10,901 nucleotides of DNA from Phycisphaerae bacterium (GTDB taxonomy: Bacteria > Planctomycetota > Phycisphaerae > UBA1845 > Fen-1342), in assembly GCA_022842805.1 (NCBI GenBank), contig JALHOX010000121.1:1-10901 (forward strand). The letters run 5' to 3'. The notes under the pieces are model-generated. The model made no database searches. It had not been told where the DNA came from and saw nothing but the letters and a program-made list of their open reading frames with translations. Position 1 is the stretch's first letter. Each line of letters opens with the position of its first letter. Positions 1-6,539 of the stretch are shown here, piece by piece. Position numbers and translations under genes: made by a program.

Positions 1-2
1 AC

Positions 3-650
3 CTGGTCAAATTCTGGTTCCACCTGGTGCAGGATTGGGGCTACACGGGCGTCTTCTTTCTGATGGCCGCCGAAAGCTCGATCATCCCCGTTCCGTCCGA
101 AGTGGTGATGCCGCCCGCCGCCTTTTGGGCGGCGCAGGGAAAGATGAGCTTCTGGGGCGTGGTCCTCGCGGGCACGCTCGGCAGTTGGTTCGGCTCGGCG
201 GTGAGCTACTACGTCGCACAGTGGATCGGCCTGCCGCTCCTGCACCGCTACGGCAAGTATGTGCTCCTGCCCGAGGCCAAACTGAAAATGGCGGAGCGCT
301 GGGTCAGCCAGTACGGCGTGCCGGGCATCTTCATCGCCCGGCTGCTACCGGTCGTGCGACATCTGATCAGCATGCCGGCAGGCGTCTTTCGGATGAATTT
401 CCTCAAGTTCAGCATCGTCACCACGATCGGAGCGGGGATCTGGTGCTGGGTGCTGGCGTGGTTTGGGCAGGAAGTGATCGGGGCACATCCCGAGCTGCTC
501 AATTCGCCGGAGGAGATGGTGCACGCCATCAAGGACAAACTGATGTGGTTTGTCGGGTTCGTGCTGGTCTTTGCTGTGCTCTATGCGATCGTGGTGGTGA
601 TGAAGTCGCGCGCGAAGGCGGCGGCGCCACCCGACTCCGCGCAAGGGTAG
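3..650 (+). CDS. DedA-family (VTT domain) membrane protein, 5' end cut by window edge
   Basis: The frame is open to the window edge. 215 residues are visible from position 3, and the first GTG (27) lies inside what looks like the normal DedA N-terminal helix (LVKFWFHLVQDWGYTGVF), so the true start is probably outside. DedA hallmarks are seen: the acidic re-entrant motif ESSIIPVPSEVVMPP (visible residues 24-38) and the second motif FIARLLPVVRHLISMPAG (about 110-127). Hydrophobic stretches lie near 50-70, 136-155 and 182-200, and the tail is short and basic. DedA proteins are inner-membrane proteins; characterised members (UptA type) recycle undecaprenyl phosphate for cell-wall synthesis. Transport of that or another phospholipid here is inferred from the family, not shown. 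It is followed after 4 nt by the MiaE-like gene, so the two are probably cotranscribed. The family call is secure; the substrate is not. Confidence 0.9.
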   Translation: MVKFWFHLVQDWGYTGVFFLMAAESSIIPVPSEVVMPPAAFWAAQGKMSFWGVVLAGTLGSWFGSAVSYYVAQWIGLPLLHRYGKYVLLPEAKLKMAERWVSQYGVPGIFIARLLPVVRHLISMPAGVFRMNFLKFSIVTTIGAGIWCWVLAWFGQEVIGAHPELLNSPEEMVHAIKDKLMWFVGFVLVFAVLYAIVVVMKSRAKAAAPPDSAQG

Positions 651-654
651 GCCC

Positions 655-1281
655 ATGACCGCGACGCTGATCGATATCTCCGAATTGCCGCTGCGTTATC
701 GCACGCCCCCGAGCTGGGCGCGGCATGTGTTACAGACGCCGCTCGTCCTGCTCAGCGACCACGCACACCTCGAAAAGAAAGCCGCGGTCAACGCTCTCGC
801 GCTGCTCAATCGCTGGCCGGAGCCTTCGCCGCCGGAGAACTGGGTGCATGTGTTGACCGCGATCGCGCGCGACGAGGTCGAGCATTTGGCGCTGATCACG
901 CGTCTGCTCGCCCGCCGGGGCGGCAAGCTGGCGCGGATGCACGCCAACACCTACGCCAGCGATCTGCGACAGTTTGTTCGCGTCGGGCGCGGACAGGAGG
1001 ATTTGCTCGATCGTCTGTGCGTCAGCGCGCTGATCGAGGCGCGCTCGTGCGAGCGCTTCGCGCTGCTGGCGGACGCCGCAGACGCGGATGAGGAACTCCG
1101 GCGCATTTACAGCGGCCTCTGGGCCTCGGAGGCGGGCCACTATCGCACGTTTCTCAATCTTGCGGAGCAATTGCCGGAGCGGCTGAACGTGGCGCAGCGC
1201 TGGTCGGAGTGGCTGGACTTTGAGGCCACGACGATACAGGCGCAGTCCATCAGCCCGGCGATGCACAGCCGCGCGCCGTAG
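655..1281 (+). CDS. miaE: tRNA-(ms2io6A)-hydroxylase-like diiron protein (MiaE family)
   Basis: The 208-residue protein has the ferritin-like four-helix diiron pattern of MiaE. Likely iron ligands are E40 (in LLSDHAHLEKKAA), E74 and H77 (ARDEVEHL), E128 (ALIEARSCERF) and E159/H162 (SEAGHY). The LLSDHAHLEKKA and IEARSCERF blocks are very characteristic. MiaE uses O2 to hydroxylate the isopentenyl group of ms2i6A at tRNA position 37, giving ms2io6A, and needs substrate made by MiaA and MiaB; neither gene is in this window. The ATG at 655 lies 4 nt after the DedA stop, with AAGGG 7 nt upstream inside the end of dedA, so translation is probably coupled. Length fits the family (about 200). It could instead be a MiaE-like paralogue with another substrate, but all six ligand positions are kept. 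Confidence 0.88.
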   Translation: MTATLIDISELPLRYRTPPSWARHVLQTPLVLLSDHAHLEKKAAVNALALLNRWPEPSPPENWVHVLTAIARDEVEHLALITRLLARRGGKLARMHANTYASDLRQFVRVGRGQEDLLDRLCVSALIEARSCERFALLADAADADEELRRIYSGLWASEAGHYRTFLNLAEQLPERLNVAQRWSEWLDFEATTIQAQSISPAMHSRAP

Positions 1282-1421
1282 ACGGCGCAGAAACTGCGGG
1301 GCCGATGTCGCCTTTCGCGCCGCCTGGCCCTTACGCTGTACATCACCGTTTTCAGCCGATAGTGTTCTCGCCGACTGCGGCGAATTGACGACAGGCGTTT
1401 CTTTCGAGGCGAACTTTGAGC

Positions 1422-1892
1422 ATGTCGAGCAGCGTCAACCCGCTGGAAACCGCGCACGGGGGCGACTTCGCAGGCGTGCGCCAACTCTCGATTTTCGTCG
1501 AGAACCGCGTGGGGCAACTCCTGCGCATGACCAAACTGCTCGAAACCGAACGCGTCCGCATTCTGGGACTCTCGGTCGACGGCAAGGTCGATTGCGCAAT
1601 CGTCCGCATGATCGTCAGCGACCCCGACGCCGCCACACAGATGTTCGCCGAATCCGGCTTTCCGGTGAGTGAGTGCGAGATGCTGGTGGTCGGCTTGCCG
1701 CAGGGCAGGCGCGGCATCATGGCGATTTGCGCGGCGCTGATCGGGGCGGAAATCAACATCAACTACCTGTATCCGCTTTGGGCCGACGAAGACCGCCCGC
1801 AGTCCCTCGCGATTCAGTGCGAGAATTTGCCGCTGGCCGCCACGGTGCTGCGTGAGAAATCGTTCACCGTGCTGACGCAAAGCGATATTTGA
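1422..1892 (+). CDS. Tandem ACT-domain protein (COG4747-like)
   Basis: This 156-residue cytosolic protein is made of two ACT domains and nothing else: ACT1 about residues 19-85 (RQLSIFVENRVGQLLRMTKLL) and ACT2 about 86-154 (ending near SFTVLTQSDI). ACT domains usually bind amino acids and regulate enzymes. With no catalytic domain, this looks like a stand-alone ligand sensor of the small tandem-ACT family. The ligand is unknown. The ATG at 1422 is chosen as the conventional start, but the purine-rich GAGGCG (1406-1411) is better spaced (about 5 nt) for an in-frame TTG at 1416, which would add two residues. It lies 140 nt after miaE and 184 nt before the thioredoxin-like gene, so it may be transcribed alone or at the end of the dedA-miaE unit. 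The domain call is strong; the physiological role is not known. Confidence 0.85.
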   Translation: MSSSVNPLETAHGGDFAGVRQLSIFVENRVGQLLRMTKLLETERVRILGLSVDGKVDCAIVRMIVSDPDAATQMFAESGFPVSECEMLVVGLPQGRRGIMAICAALIGAEININYLYPLWADEDRPQSLAIQCENLPLAATVLREKSFTVLTQSDI

Positions 1893-1944
1893 CCCCGCGC
1901 TCCGACACAATCTGACACCCCGTTCCCGGAAATTGGCTAATTCC

Positions 1945-1953
1945 TGATACTAT
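1945..1953 (+). promoter_or_regulatory. Extended -10 promoter for the thioredoxin-like gene
   Basis: TGATACTAT matches the extended -10 form TGnTATAAT, with TACTAT as the hexamer (5 of 6). No good -35 box sits 17 nt upstream, which is usual for extended -10 promoters. Transcription would begin near 1960, leaving a leader of about 115 nt before the ATG at 2077. The surrounding AT-rich island stands out against the GC-rich flanks. Sigma-70-type recognition is an assumption in a planctomycete. Confidence 0.5.
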
Positions 1954-1959
1954 TTTGTT

Positions 1960-2076
1960 GCCGAACGACCGCGCTGACGCCGGCCGTTTGGCGCTTGGCG
2001 AACGCCGGGCCCTCGGCGGGCAAGGCGGGATTCTCGTGCGGGCCGGCCATTACGGTATGAACTGAAAGGACTCTCG
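1960..2076 (+). other. Structured 5' leader of the thioredoxin-like gene
   Basis: This is a GC-rich untranslated leader between the predicted start site and the ATG. GCCGGCC (1979-1985) is perfectly complementary to GGCCGGC (2041-2047), so a 7-bp helix can close over about 55 nt that hold further short GC-rich pairings. The Shine-Dalgarno AAAGGA (2065-2070) lies outside this helix, 6 nt before the ATG. A tiny open frame, GTG at 2036 to TGA at 2063-2065, ends on the ribosome binding site; it may be chance. No known riboswitch class is recognised. Confidence 0.35.
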
Positions 2077-3039
2077 ATGCGAAACTGGAAGAACCTGCTG
2101 GCGATCGTCGCCGGCTTCGGGCTGGTGGCTTCGTCTGCGTGGGCGCTGGGCATCGGCGACGATGCACCGCCGCTGACGATCAAGCAGTGGATTCAGGGCC
2201 AGCCCGTGGAAATCGCCAAGGGCAAGGACAAAAACGTCTACGTGGTCGAATTTTGGGCCACCTGGTGCGGACCGTGTCGCAAGAGCATTCCGCACATCAA
2301 CGACCTGGCGAAGAAGTACGCCGACAAGGGGCTCGTGGTCGTTGGTGTCACCGATGAGGAAGGCGCCATCGAGAAGGTGCAGGGCTTCGTCAAAGAGTAT
2401 GGCGACAAAATGACCTACACCGTCGCCGTCGACAGCAGCCGCGCCACCACCGCCGCCTACATGGGCGGCGTGGGCGCTCAGGGCATTCCGACGGCCTTCA
2501 TCGTCGACAAGGGCGGCAAGCTGGTGTGGCACGGCCACCCGATGGACCCGGAGTTTGATACGACGATCGAAAAGGTTCTCGCCGGCAAGTTCGATACGGC
2601 CGCTGCCAAGGCCGCCGCTGCCAAGCGCGAAGAAATGCAGAAGCAGGCCCTCGAGGCGCAGAAGTCCCTCGTCGCCTACTTCGAGGCGGTCAGCTCGCAA
2701 TCGGGCGCTGAATCGGCCAAGGAACTCGGCGAAAAGGCCTTCAAGGCGGTCGAAGGCAACGCGCAAATGCTCAACATGTTCGCGTGGACCATTCTGACGG
2801 ACGAGCGCGTCGTGAAGCGCGACATCCCGCTCGCGCTCAAGGCCGCCGAGAAGGCCAACGAACTGACGAAGGGCGAGAGCTGGGAAGTGCTGGACACCTA
2901 CGCTCGCGCCCTGTTCGATTCGGACAAGGCCGCCGAAGCGGCGACGCAGCAGGAAAAGGCCGTGAAGCTGTGCGACGATGCCACCGCGAAGGTCGACCTG
3001 GCCAAGACGCTGGCCAAGTACAAGGCGGCGGCGAAGTAA
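2077..3039 (+). CDS. Secreted thioredoxin-like (TlpA/ResA-type) protein with helical C-terminal extension
   Basis: The 320-residue protein begins with a signal peptide (KNLLAIVAGFGLVASSAWA, likely cleaved after A23). A thioredoxin fold spans about 26-170. The redox motif WCGPC is at 63-67 and the cis-proline is P138 in GIPTAFIVD, so the active site looks intact. From about 172 an Ala/Lys/Glu-rich helical linker leads into a helical region (about 195-318) that resembles degenerate TPR repeats (ALKAAEKANEL, then DTYARALFDSDKAAEAATQQEKAV). TlpA/ResA proteins are about 150-200 residues, so this one carries an extra binding or scaffold module. It is inferred to act as a thiol-disulfide oxidoreductase outside the cytoplasm. 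AAAGGA sits 6 nt before the ATG. It has its own promoter and terminator and so is monocistronic. No cytochrome-maturation gene is adjacent, so its client is unknown. Confidence 0.88.
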   Translation: MRNWKNLLAIVAGFGLVASSAWALGIGDDAPPLTIKQWIQGQPVEIAKGKDKNVYVVEFWATWCGPCRKSIPHINDLAKKYADKGLVVVGVTDEEGAIEKVQGFVKEYGDKMTYTVAVDSSRATTAAYMGGVGAQGIPTAFIVDKGGKLVWHGHPMDPEFDTTIEKVLAGKFDTAAAKAAAAKREEMQKQALEAQKSLVAYFEAVSSQSGAESAKELGEKAFKAVEGNAQMLNMFAWTILTDERVVKRDIPLALKAAEKANELTKGESWEVLDTYARALFDSDKAAEAATQQEKAVKLCDDATAKVDLAKTLAKYKAAAK

Positions 3040-3074
3040 CTCTCGGCGCTACCTCGAAGTAGTATCGAAAGATC

Positions 3075-3118
3075 ACGGGCGGCGCGAGCCCAGGCTCGGC
3101 GCCGCCCGTTTTCTTTTC
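3075..3118 (+). terminator. Intrinsic terminator of the thioredoxin-like gene
   Basis: A 16-bp GC-rich stem (left arm 3075-3090, right arm 3093-3109, one bulged G and a minimal loop) is followed directly by TTTTCTTTT. It begins 35 nt after the stop codon. This is a textbook rho-independent terminator on the plus strand. Confidence 0.88.
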
Positions 3119-3199
3119 AATCTCGATCGCGGGCTGTTGCGTAGACAATCTGTCAGAGCGCGATGAGTCTGGCCGGCCGCACAGCGTCGGCCTGTCGCG

Positions 3200-3259
3200 G
3201 CACCGAAATGCGGTGCGCTCGCGCGAATCGCATGCCGACCATAACGGTCGGCATCGCGC
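3200..3259. other. Tandem hairpins in the convergent intergenic gap
   Basis: Two perfect inverted repeats lie side by side. GCACCG/CGGTGC (3200-3205 with 3211-3216, loop AAATG) is followed by ATGCCGACC/GGTCGGCAT (3232-3240 with 3246-3254, loop ATAAC). The second stem is extended outward by GCGCG (3221-3225) pairing with CGCGC (3255-3259) across a 6-nt bulge. They lie 36 nt beyond the stop of the minus-strand aminotransferase and would fold in its 3' untranslated region. No T-run follows on that strand, so they are not a standard intrinsic terminator; they may mark a transcript end or a factor-dependent stop. Confidence 0.55.
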
Positions 3260-3294
3260 CCGCCGCTGGACAAATCGGACGAGTGAAACCCGTC

Positions 3295-4437
3295 CTACTT
3301 GCGCTCGGCGAAGACCTTGACCGCCGCCGCCGTCCCGCTGCCCAGTTCAAACTTGTGACCCATTTCGAAGAGCACCTGCTCCAGCCCGGCGATCGCCGCG
3401 AGCATGTCGAGCGAATCGATCGCGCCCATGTGGCTCAGGCGCACCACCTTGCCTTCGATGTGGTCCTGGCCGCCGGCGAGGTGCAGACCGAAGCGCTCGC
3501 GGAGCTTCTTGCGGAGGTCTTTCTCGACGACGCCGTTGGGCACGACGAGCGCGGTGACGGAGTCGCTGGGGCGCTTGCTATAGACCTCGACATGCATGGC
3601 GCGGGCCGCGGCGCGGGTCGCTTCGGCCATCGCCGCGACGCGCTTCCAGACCTTCTCCATGCCCTCTTCGAGCAGCATGTTGAGCGTGATGCGCAGGCCA
3701 CGCACCAGCAAATGAGCCGGGGTGTACGGGGTATCGCCTTTGAGCATCGCCTTACGGGCCGAGGCAAGATTGTTGTAGAAGCAGTGCTGCCCCTTATTGC
3801 CCTCGATCACCTTCCACGCCCGCTCGCTCACGCTCACGAAGCCCAGCCCCGGCGGCAGCATGAGCGCCTTCTGTGAGCCGGTCACCACGATGTCGACGCC
3901 CCACTCGTCGGGCTTAAGCGGCAGCGCGGCGGCGCTGGTGATGCAGTCGGCGATCAGAAGTTTGTCGTGCTTGCGACAGATCGCTCCGATCGCCTGCAGG
4001 TCGCAGGCCGTCGCCGTGCTGGTTTCGCTGTGCACGACCATTACATTCGTGATCTTCGGGTCGTCCTTGAGCAGCTTCTCGATCGCGGCAGGGTCGACGG
4101 CGTGACCCCATTCGACCTTGTGGTCGATGCAGTCGATGCCGAACTGATTGGCGATCTTGCCCCAGCGCTCGCCGAACTTGCCGCCGTTGATATTCAGGAA
4201 CTTCGAGCCCGGCGGATTGCAGCCGACGATCGCGCCCTCCGCGGCGGCGGTTCCCGAGCCGGTAATCGTGATGACGTCGTTGGTGGTTCCGAAGACCTGC
4301 TTCAGCTTGGTGTTGCACTCGGCAAAGAGATCTTTGAACCACTGCGTCCGGTGATGCTCAAAAGGCCGCGCCATCTCCAGCAGCGCTTCCTCGGGAACGG
4401 TGCACGGACCAGGCGTAAACAGACGAATCTTTTTCAT
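3295..4437 (-). CDS. Class V PLP-dependent aminotransferase, alanine/serine-glyoxylate type
   Basis: The 380-residue protein starts at the ATG at 4437, fixed by AAGGAG (4445-4450) 7 nt upstream. An in-frame extension to 4674 would run through a terminator and adds no family sequence. Fold-type I features are seen: the N-terminal LFTPGPCTVPEEAL, the PLP phosphate loop TGSGTAAAEGA (59-69), D164 (LLIADCITS) to contact the pyridine nitrogen, the Schiff-base lysine K190 in VTGSQKALMLPPGLGF, and the substrate-carboxylate arginine R333 in VRLSHMG. This is COG0075: alanine-glyoxylate, serine-glyoxylate and serine-pyruvate aminotransferases. The amino donor cannot be read from sequence. A role in glyoxylate or serine/glycine metabolism is inferred. 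It is the last gene of the minus-strand run, separated from the gene upstream by a strong terminator, so it needs its own promoter. It is not next to serA, which would have favoured a serine-biosynthesis role. Confidence 0.88.
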   Translation of the reverse strand: MKKIRLFTPGPCTVPEEALLEMARPFEHHRTQWFKDLFAECNTKLKQVFGTTNDVITITGSGTAAAEGAIVGCNPPGSKFLNINGGKFGERWGKIANQFGIDCIDHKVEWGHAVDPAAIEKLLKDDPKITNVMVVHSETSTATACDLQAIGAICRKHDKLLIADCITSAAALPLKPDEWGVDIVVTGSQKALMLPPGLGFVSVSERAWKVIEGNKGQHCFYNNLASARKAMLKGDTPYTPAHLLVRGLRITLNMLLEEGMEKVWKRVAAMAEATRAAARAMHVEVYSKRPSDSVTALVVPNGVVEKDLRKKLRERFGLHLAGGQDHIEGKVVRLSHMGAIDSLDMLAAIAGLEQVLFEMGHKFELGSGTAAAVKVFAERK

Positions 4438-4490
4438 TTCGGCGCTCCTTCGCGAATGGCTACGCGGTTTGATGGGGGAACAATATCGAC

Positions 4491-4496
4491 ATGATA
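4491..4496 (-). promoter_or_regulatory. Candidate -10 box for the aminotransferase gene
   Basis: On the minus strand this reads TATCAT, 5 of 6 to TATAAT, in a small AT-rich patch about 55 nt before the ATG at 4437 and downstream of the preceding gene's terminator. No clear -35 box lies 17 nt upstream. The terminator implies that a promoter must lie between 4438 and 4650; this is the best candidate. Confidence 0.35.
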
Positions 4497-4649
4497 TCCG
4501 ACGTCGAATGATCGGTGGCGGAAGCCGCCGCGCGAACATCCGAGCCGCACGCCGCTTGCGTCGGCAGTGTCGGGAGCACGGCACCCGCCGTTCTGTTCCT
4601 ACGACCGCCGGCCGAATCGTTCGGGCGATCCGCACGACTTTATGGACCC

Positions 4650-4696
4650 CAAAAAACACGAGCGGCATGCGCAACTTTCGTTGCCCATGCCGCTCG
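4650..4696 (-). terminator. Strong intrinsic terminator of the dockerin-tagged secreted protein gene
   Basis: Two perfect 11-nt arms (4659-4669 and 4686-4696, CGAGCGGCATG/CATGCCGCTCG) are extended past a C.C mismatch by a 5-bp inner stem (GCAAC/GTTGC) with a TTTC loop on the plus strand. On the minus strand it is followed by TGTTTTTT. It lies 65 nt after the stop codon of the upstream gene. The remaining intergenic sequence on either side (4438-4649 and 4697-4761) holds no gene that I can support. Confidence 0.9.
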
Positions 4697-4761
4697 GAAT
4701 GTTCAAGTTCTCACCGCGACGACAAGCGCCGCGGCGACTCGCCGATCAGGAGATCGGATTC

Positions 4762-6273
4762 TTACGGACCGGTCAGCAGCGTCACGAAGCCGGCGATGTC
4801 GCCGACCGAGATCACGCTGTCGCCGTTGATATCGCCGGCGTTGATGTTGCAGGTCGGATACGTCGAAGCGTAGCCGGCCGGATCGGTCAGCGCGAGGACG
4901 AAGCCCGCGATGTCGCCGACGCTGACGATGCCGTCGCAGTTCATGTCGCCGATGAGGACCGACGGCGTGCTCGGGACGGGCAGGGTCGTGCTGGCGGTGG
5001 CCGCAGTGCGGAACGCCTCGATGCGGGCGTTGCCGTTGGTCGGACCGACGTTCGCCGTGAAGAAGAACGTGTAGGTCGTGCTCCAGCGGAGGGCGTTGGC
5101 GTTCGGGTTGCCGGCCAGAGTCGCGTCAGCGATCCAGCGAACCTTGCCACCGCTGTAGCTGCCGGTCCACGCGTTGTTCGTGTAGGGCTCGCCGCTGTGG
5201 TACTTCGGGAAGGTCATGCCGACGTTGGTGATGTTCAGGCCCGACGGAGCGTCGACCTCGAAGGCATACACCGAGTTGTGCGAGTTCATGTTGTAGACGG
5301 CGTAGTTGTAGGTCCAGGTGCCGTCGCCGTTGTCACGGACGAAGCCGCCCATGTCGATCGAGCCCAGGTTGGCGCCATCCAGGAAGACCTGATTGACGAC
5401 CGCGCCCGGCGTGTGAACCGGCCAGCGGCGAATCGCCGGGATCGTCGTGTTGAAGGTGCCGGTCAGGCCGATGCTGAAGTTCGGGCTGACGCCGCCGATC
5501 AGAGCCTGACGCGACGAGACGTTGTTGTTGCCGTTGCCAGCCAATGCGTCGTCGCGGGCGACATAACCGGTCTGGACGTAGTAGATCGCGCCCGCGTTGA
5601 GGGCCGGGTTCAGATCGTTGACGTTGACCTGAATGCGCTTGTAGATCGCGTTGCCGGTGGCGTTAAACGCGATGGTGTACGGATAGGGGAAGGCGCCGGT
5701 CGTGGCGTTGATGTCCGAACGCGGACCGAGCAGGTTCTGCGAACCGTTGCGGGCCGAGGTGTACGGATCCCAGCAGCCGACGCCCAGCGTGCTGCAGCAG
5801 CCGCCGCAGGTGGGCGAGCAGCTGGCGCAGAAGCCGTTCGGCAGGCCGCCCTGGCTCTGCAGAGCGCAGAAGCTGTGCTTCAGCCAGCCCATGCCGATCT
5901 GCTCGAAGCGACCCTGACTGTTAATGCGGTAGACGTCCTGCGAGATGACCGGGTGGTTGTTGTTGCTCTGCACCCAGTTCAGCGGAACCGTACCGATGTT
6001 GCACGAGGTCGTGCCGATCGAGAACGAGCGGAACGTGTCGGCACCGACGGTGACGTTGCCGAAGGCCGCCGGAACGGCCATGTTGCCGGTGACAACGTCG
6101 GCGCCGGCGTTTTCGATGTTGATGCCATCGAGCTGCGGCGTGACATTGTCCACCGTTTCGACGGGCTCAACCGCCGGCGCGGTGCCAGCCTCGGGCGTGG
6201 TCGCGAACGCGGCCGGCGCGGCGAAGGCCAGCGCAACGGCGATTGTGCAGACAGGCGCGAACAGCTTCTTCAC
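4762..6273 (-). CDS. Secreted Cys-rich protein with C-terminal dockerin-like repeats
   Basis: The 503-residue protein starts at GTG 6273, supported by AGGAG (6281-6285) 7 nt upstream and an immediate signal peptide (KKLFAPVCTIAVALAFAAPAAFA, cleavage near residue 24). An extension to 6354 would put 27 non-signal residues in front. A variable Pro/Glu/Val-rich stretch (25-60) is followed by the core. That contains WLKHSFCAL (130-138), a dense cysteine cluster (C136, C149, C152, C156, C159, C160, C167), LGVGCWDPYT and LGPRSDIN, a signature I associate with a family of planctomycete and marine-bacterial exported proteins of unknown function. An Asn/Gly/Thr-rich, probably beta-rich region runs to about 435. 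The tail has two dockerin-like calcium loops, D443-D454 and D481-D492, each followed by a helix (IAGFVLAL, IAGFVTLL). The role could be structural, surface or matrix binding; this is not known. It lies downstream of def with a 266-nt gap. Confidence 0.85.
   Translation of the reverse strand: MKKLFAPVCTIAVALAFAAPAAFATTPEAGTAPAVEPVETVDNVTPQLDGINIENAGADVVTGNMAVPAAFGNVTVGADTFRSFSIGTTSCNIGTVPLNWVQSNNNHPVISQDVYRINSQGRFEQIGMGWLKHSFCALQSQGGLPNGFCASCSPTCGGCCSTLGVGCWDPYTSARNGSQNLLGPRSDINATTGAFPYPYTIAFNATGNAIYKRIQVNVNDLNPALNAGAIYYVQTGYVARDDALAGNGNNNVSSRQALIGGVSPNFSIGLTGTFNTTIPAIRRWPVHTPGAVVNQVFLDGANLGSIDMGGFVRDNGDGTWTYNYAVYNMNSHNSVYAFEVDAPSGLNITNVGMTFPKYHSGEPYTNNAWTGSYSGGKVRWIADATLAGNPNANALRWSTTYTFFFTANVGPTNGNARIEAFRTAATASTTLPVPSTPSVLIGDMNCDGIVSVGDIAGFVLALTDPAGYASTYPTCNINAGDINGDSVISVGDIAGFVTLLTGP
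4765..4950 (-). repeat. Pair of dockerin-like EF-hand repeats (within the secreted protein)
   Basis: Repeat 1 (residues 442-463, GDMNCDGIVSVGDIAGFVLAL) and repeat 2 (480-501, GDINGDSVISVGDIAGFVTLL) share the D-x-N-x-D-x-x-(V/I)-S-V-G-D-I-A-G-F-V frame, spaced 38 residues apart. Calcium ligands D/N/D/D are kept in both loops. C446 and C475 could form a disulfide. No cohesin domain is seen in this window. Confidence 0.8.
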
Positions 6274-6539
6274 AATGCAACTCCTGATACGGGGAAGCGA
6301 AACTTGATCCAGTCTGACCCGTTCGCCGCGAGAGACGCGGAGACAGGCTGACAACCCAGCGATTTAGACGACGTTACTCGGACGACTTTGCGAATGCAAT
6401 ACAAATTGCTCACGTTAGAGAATGATCTTTGTCAGAACTTATCGGGACGACCGCAAGCCTTCAATTCTCGCGGCTGTTAGAAACGGTGAAAGCGTCCGCA
6501 TCGGCCAAAACGCTCATATTTTCAGCCCACAGCTGCAGG
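6274..6539. other. Intergenic region between def and the secreted protein gene
   Basis: This 266-nt stretch has no gene I can support. It is AT-richer than its surroundings near 6380-6480, as expected for the promoter of the minus-strand secreted-protein gene, but no hexamer pair is good enough to name. A small inverted repeat, GCAAT-ACAA-ATTGC (6396-6409), sits in the AT-rich part. No hairpin with a T-run follows def, so readthrough from def is possible. Confidence 0.4.

Noticed and set aside
1385..1414. TTGACG at 1385-1390 as a -35 box for the ACT protein gene
   Set aside because: No acceptable -10 hexamer occurs at 16-18 nt, and the implied start site would fall at or after the start codon.
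2036..2065. Nine-codon leader peptide before the thioredoxin-like gene
   Set aside because: It has no ribosome binding site and no informative codon content, so it is kept only as a remark and not annotated as a gene.
3163..3876. Plus-strand open frame opposite the aminotransferase 3' half
   Set aside because: The opposite strand carries the conserved PLP enzyme in full, and this frame shows no domain or ribosome site.
4438..4674. 79-residue N-terminal extension of the aminotransferase
   Set aside because: It is Arg-rich, unrelated to the family, begins inside the upstream gene's terminator hairpin, and ignores the AAGGAG site before ATG 4437.
4567..6351. Very long open frame (594 codons) on the plus strand opposite the secreted protein gene
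   Set aside because: It is a full-length antisense shadow of a gene with a signal peptide, conserved motifs and dockerin repeats. Its own translation is a low-complexity Arg/Ala/Val/Asp mix, runs through the terminator hairpin and has no recognisable domain.
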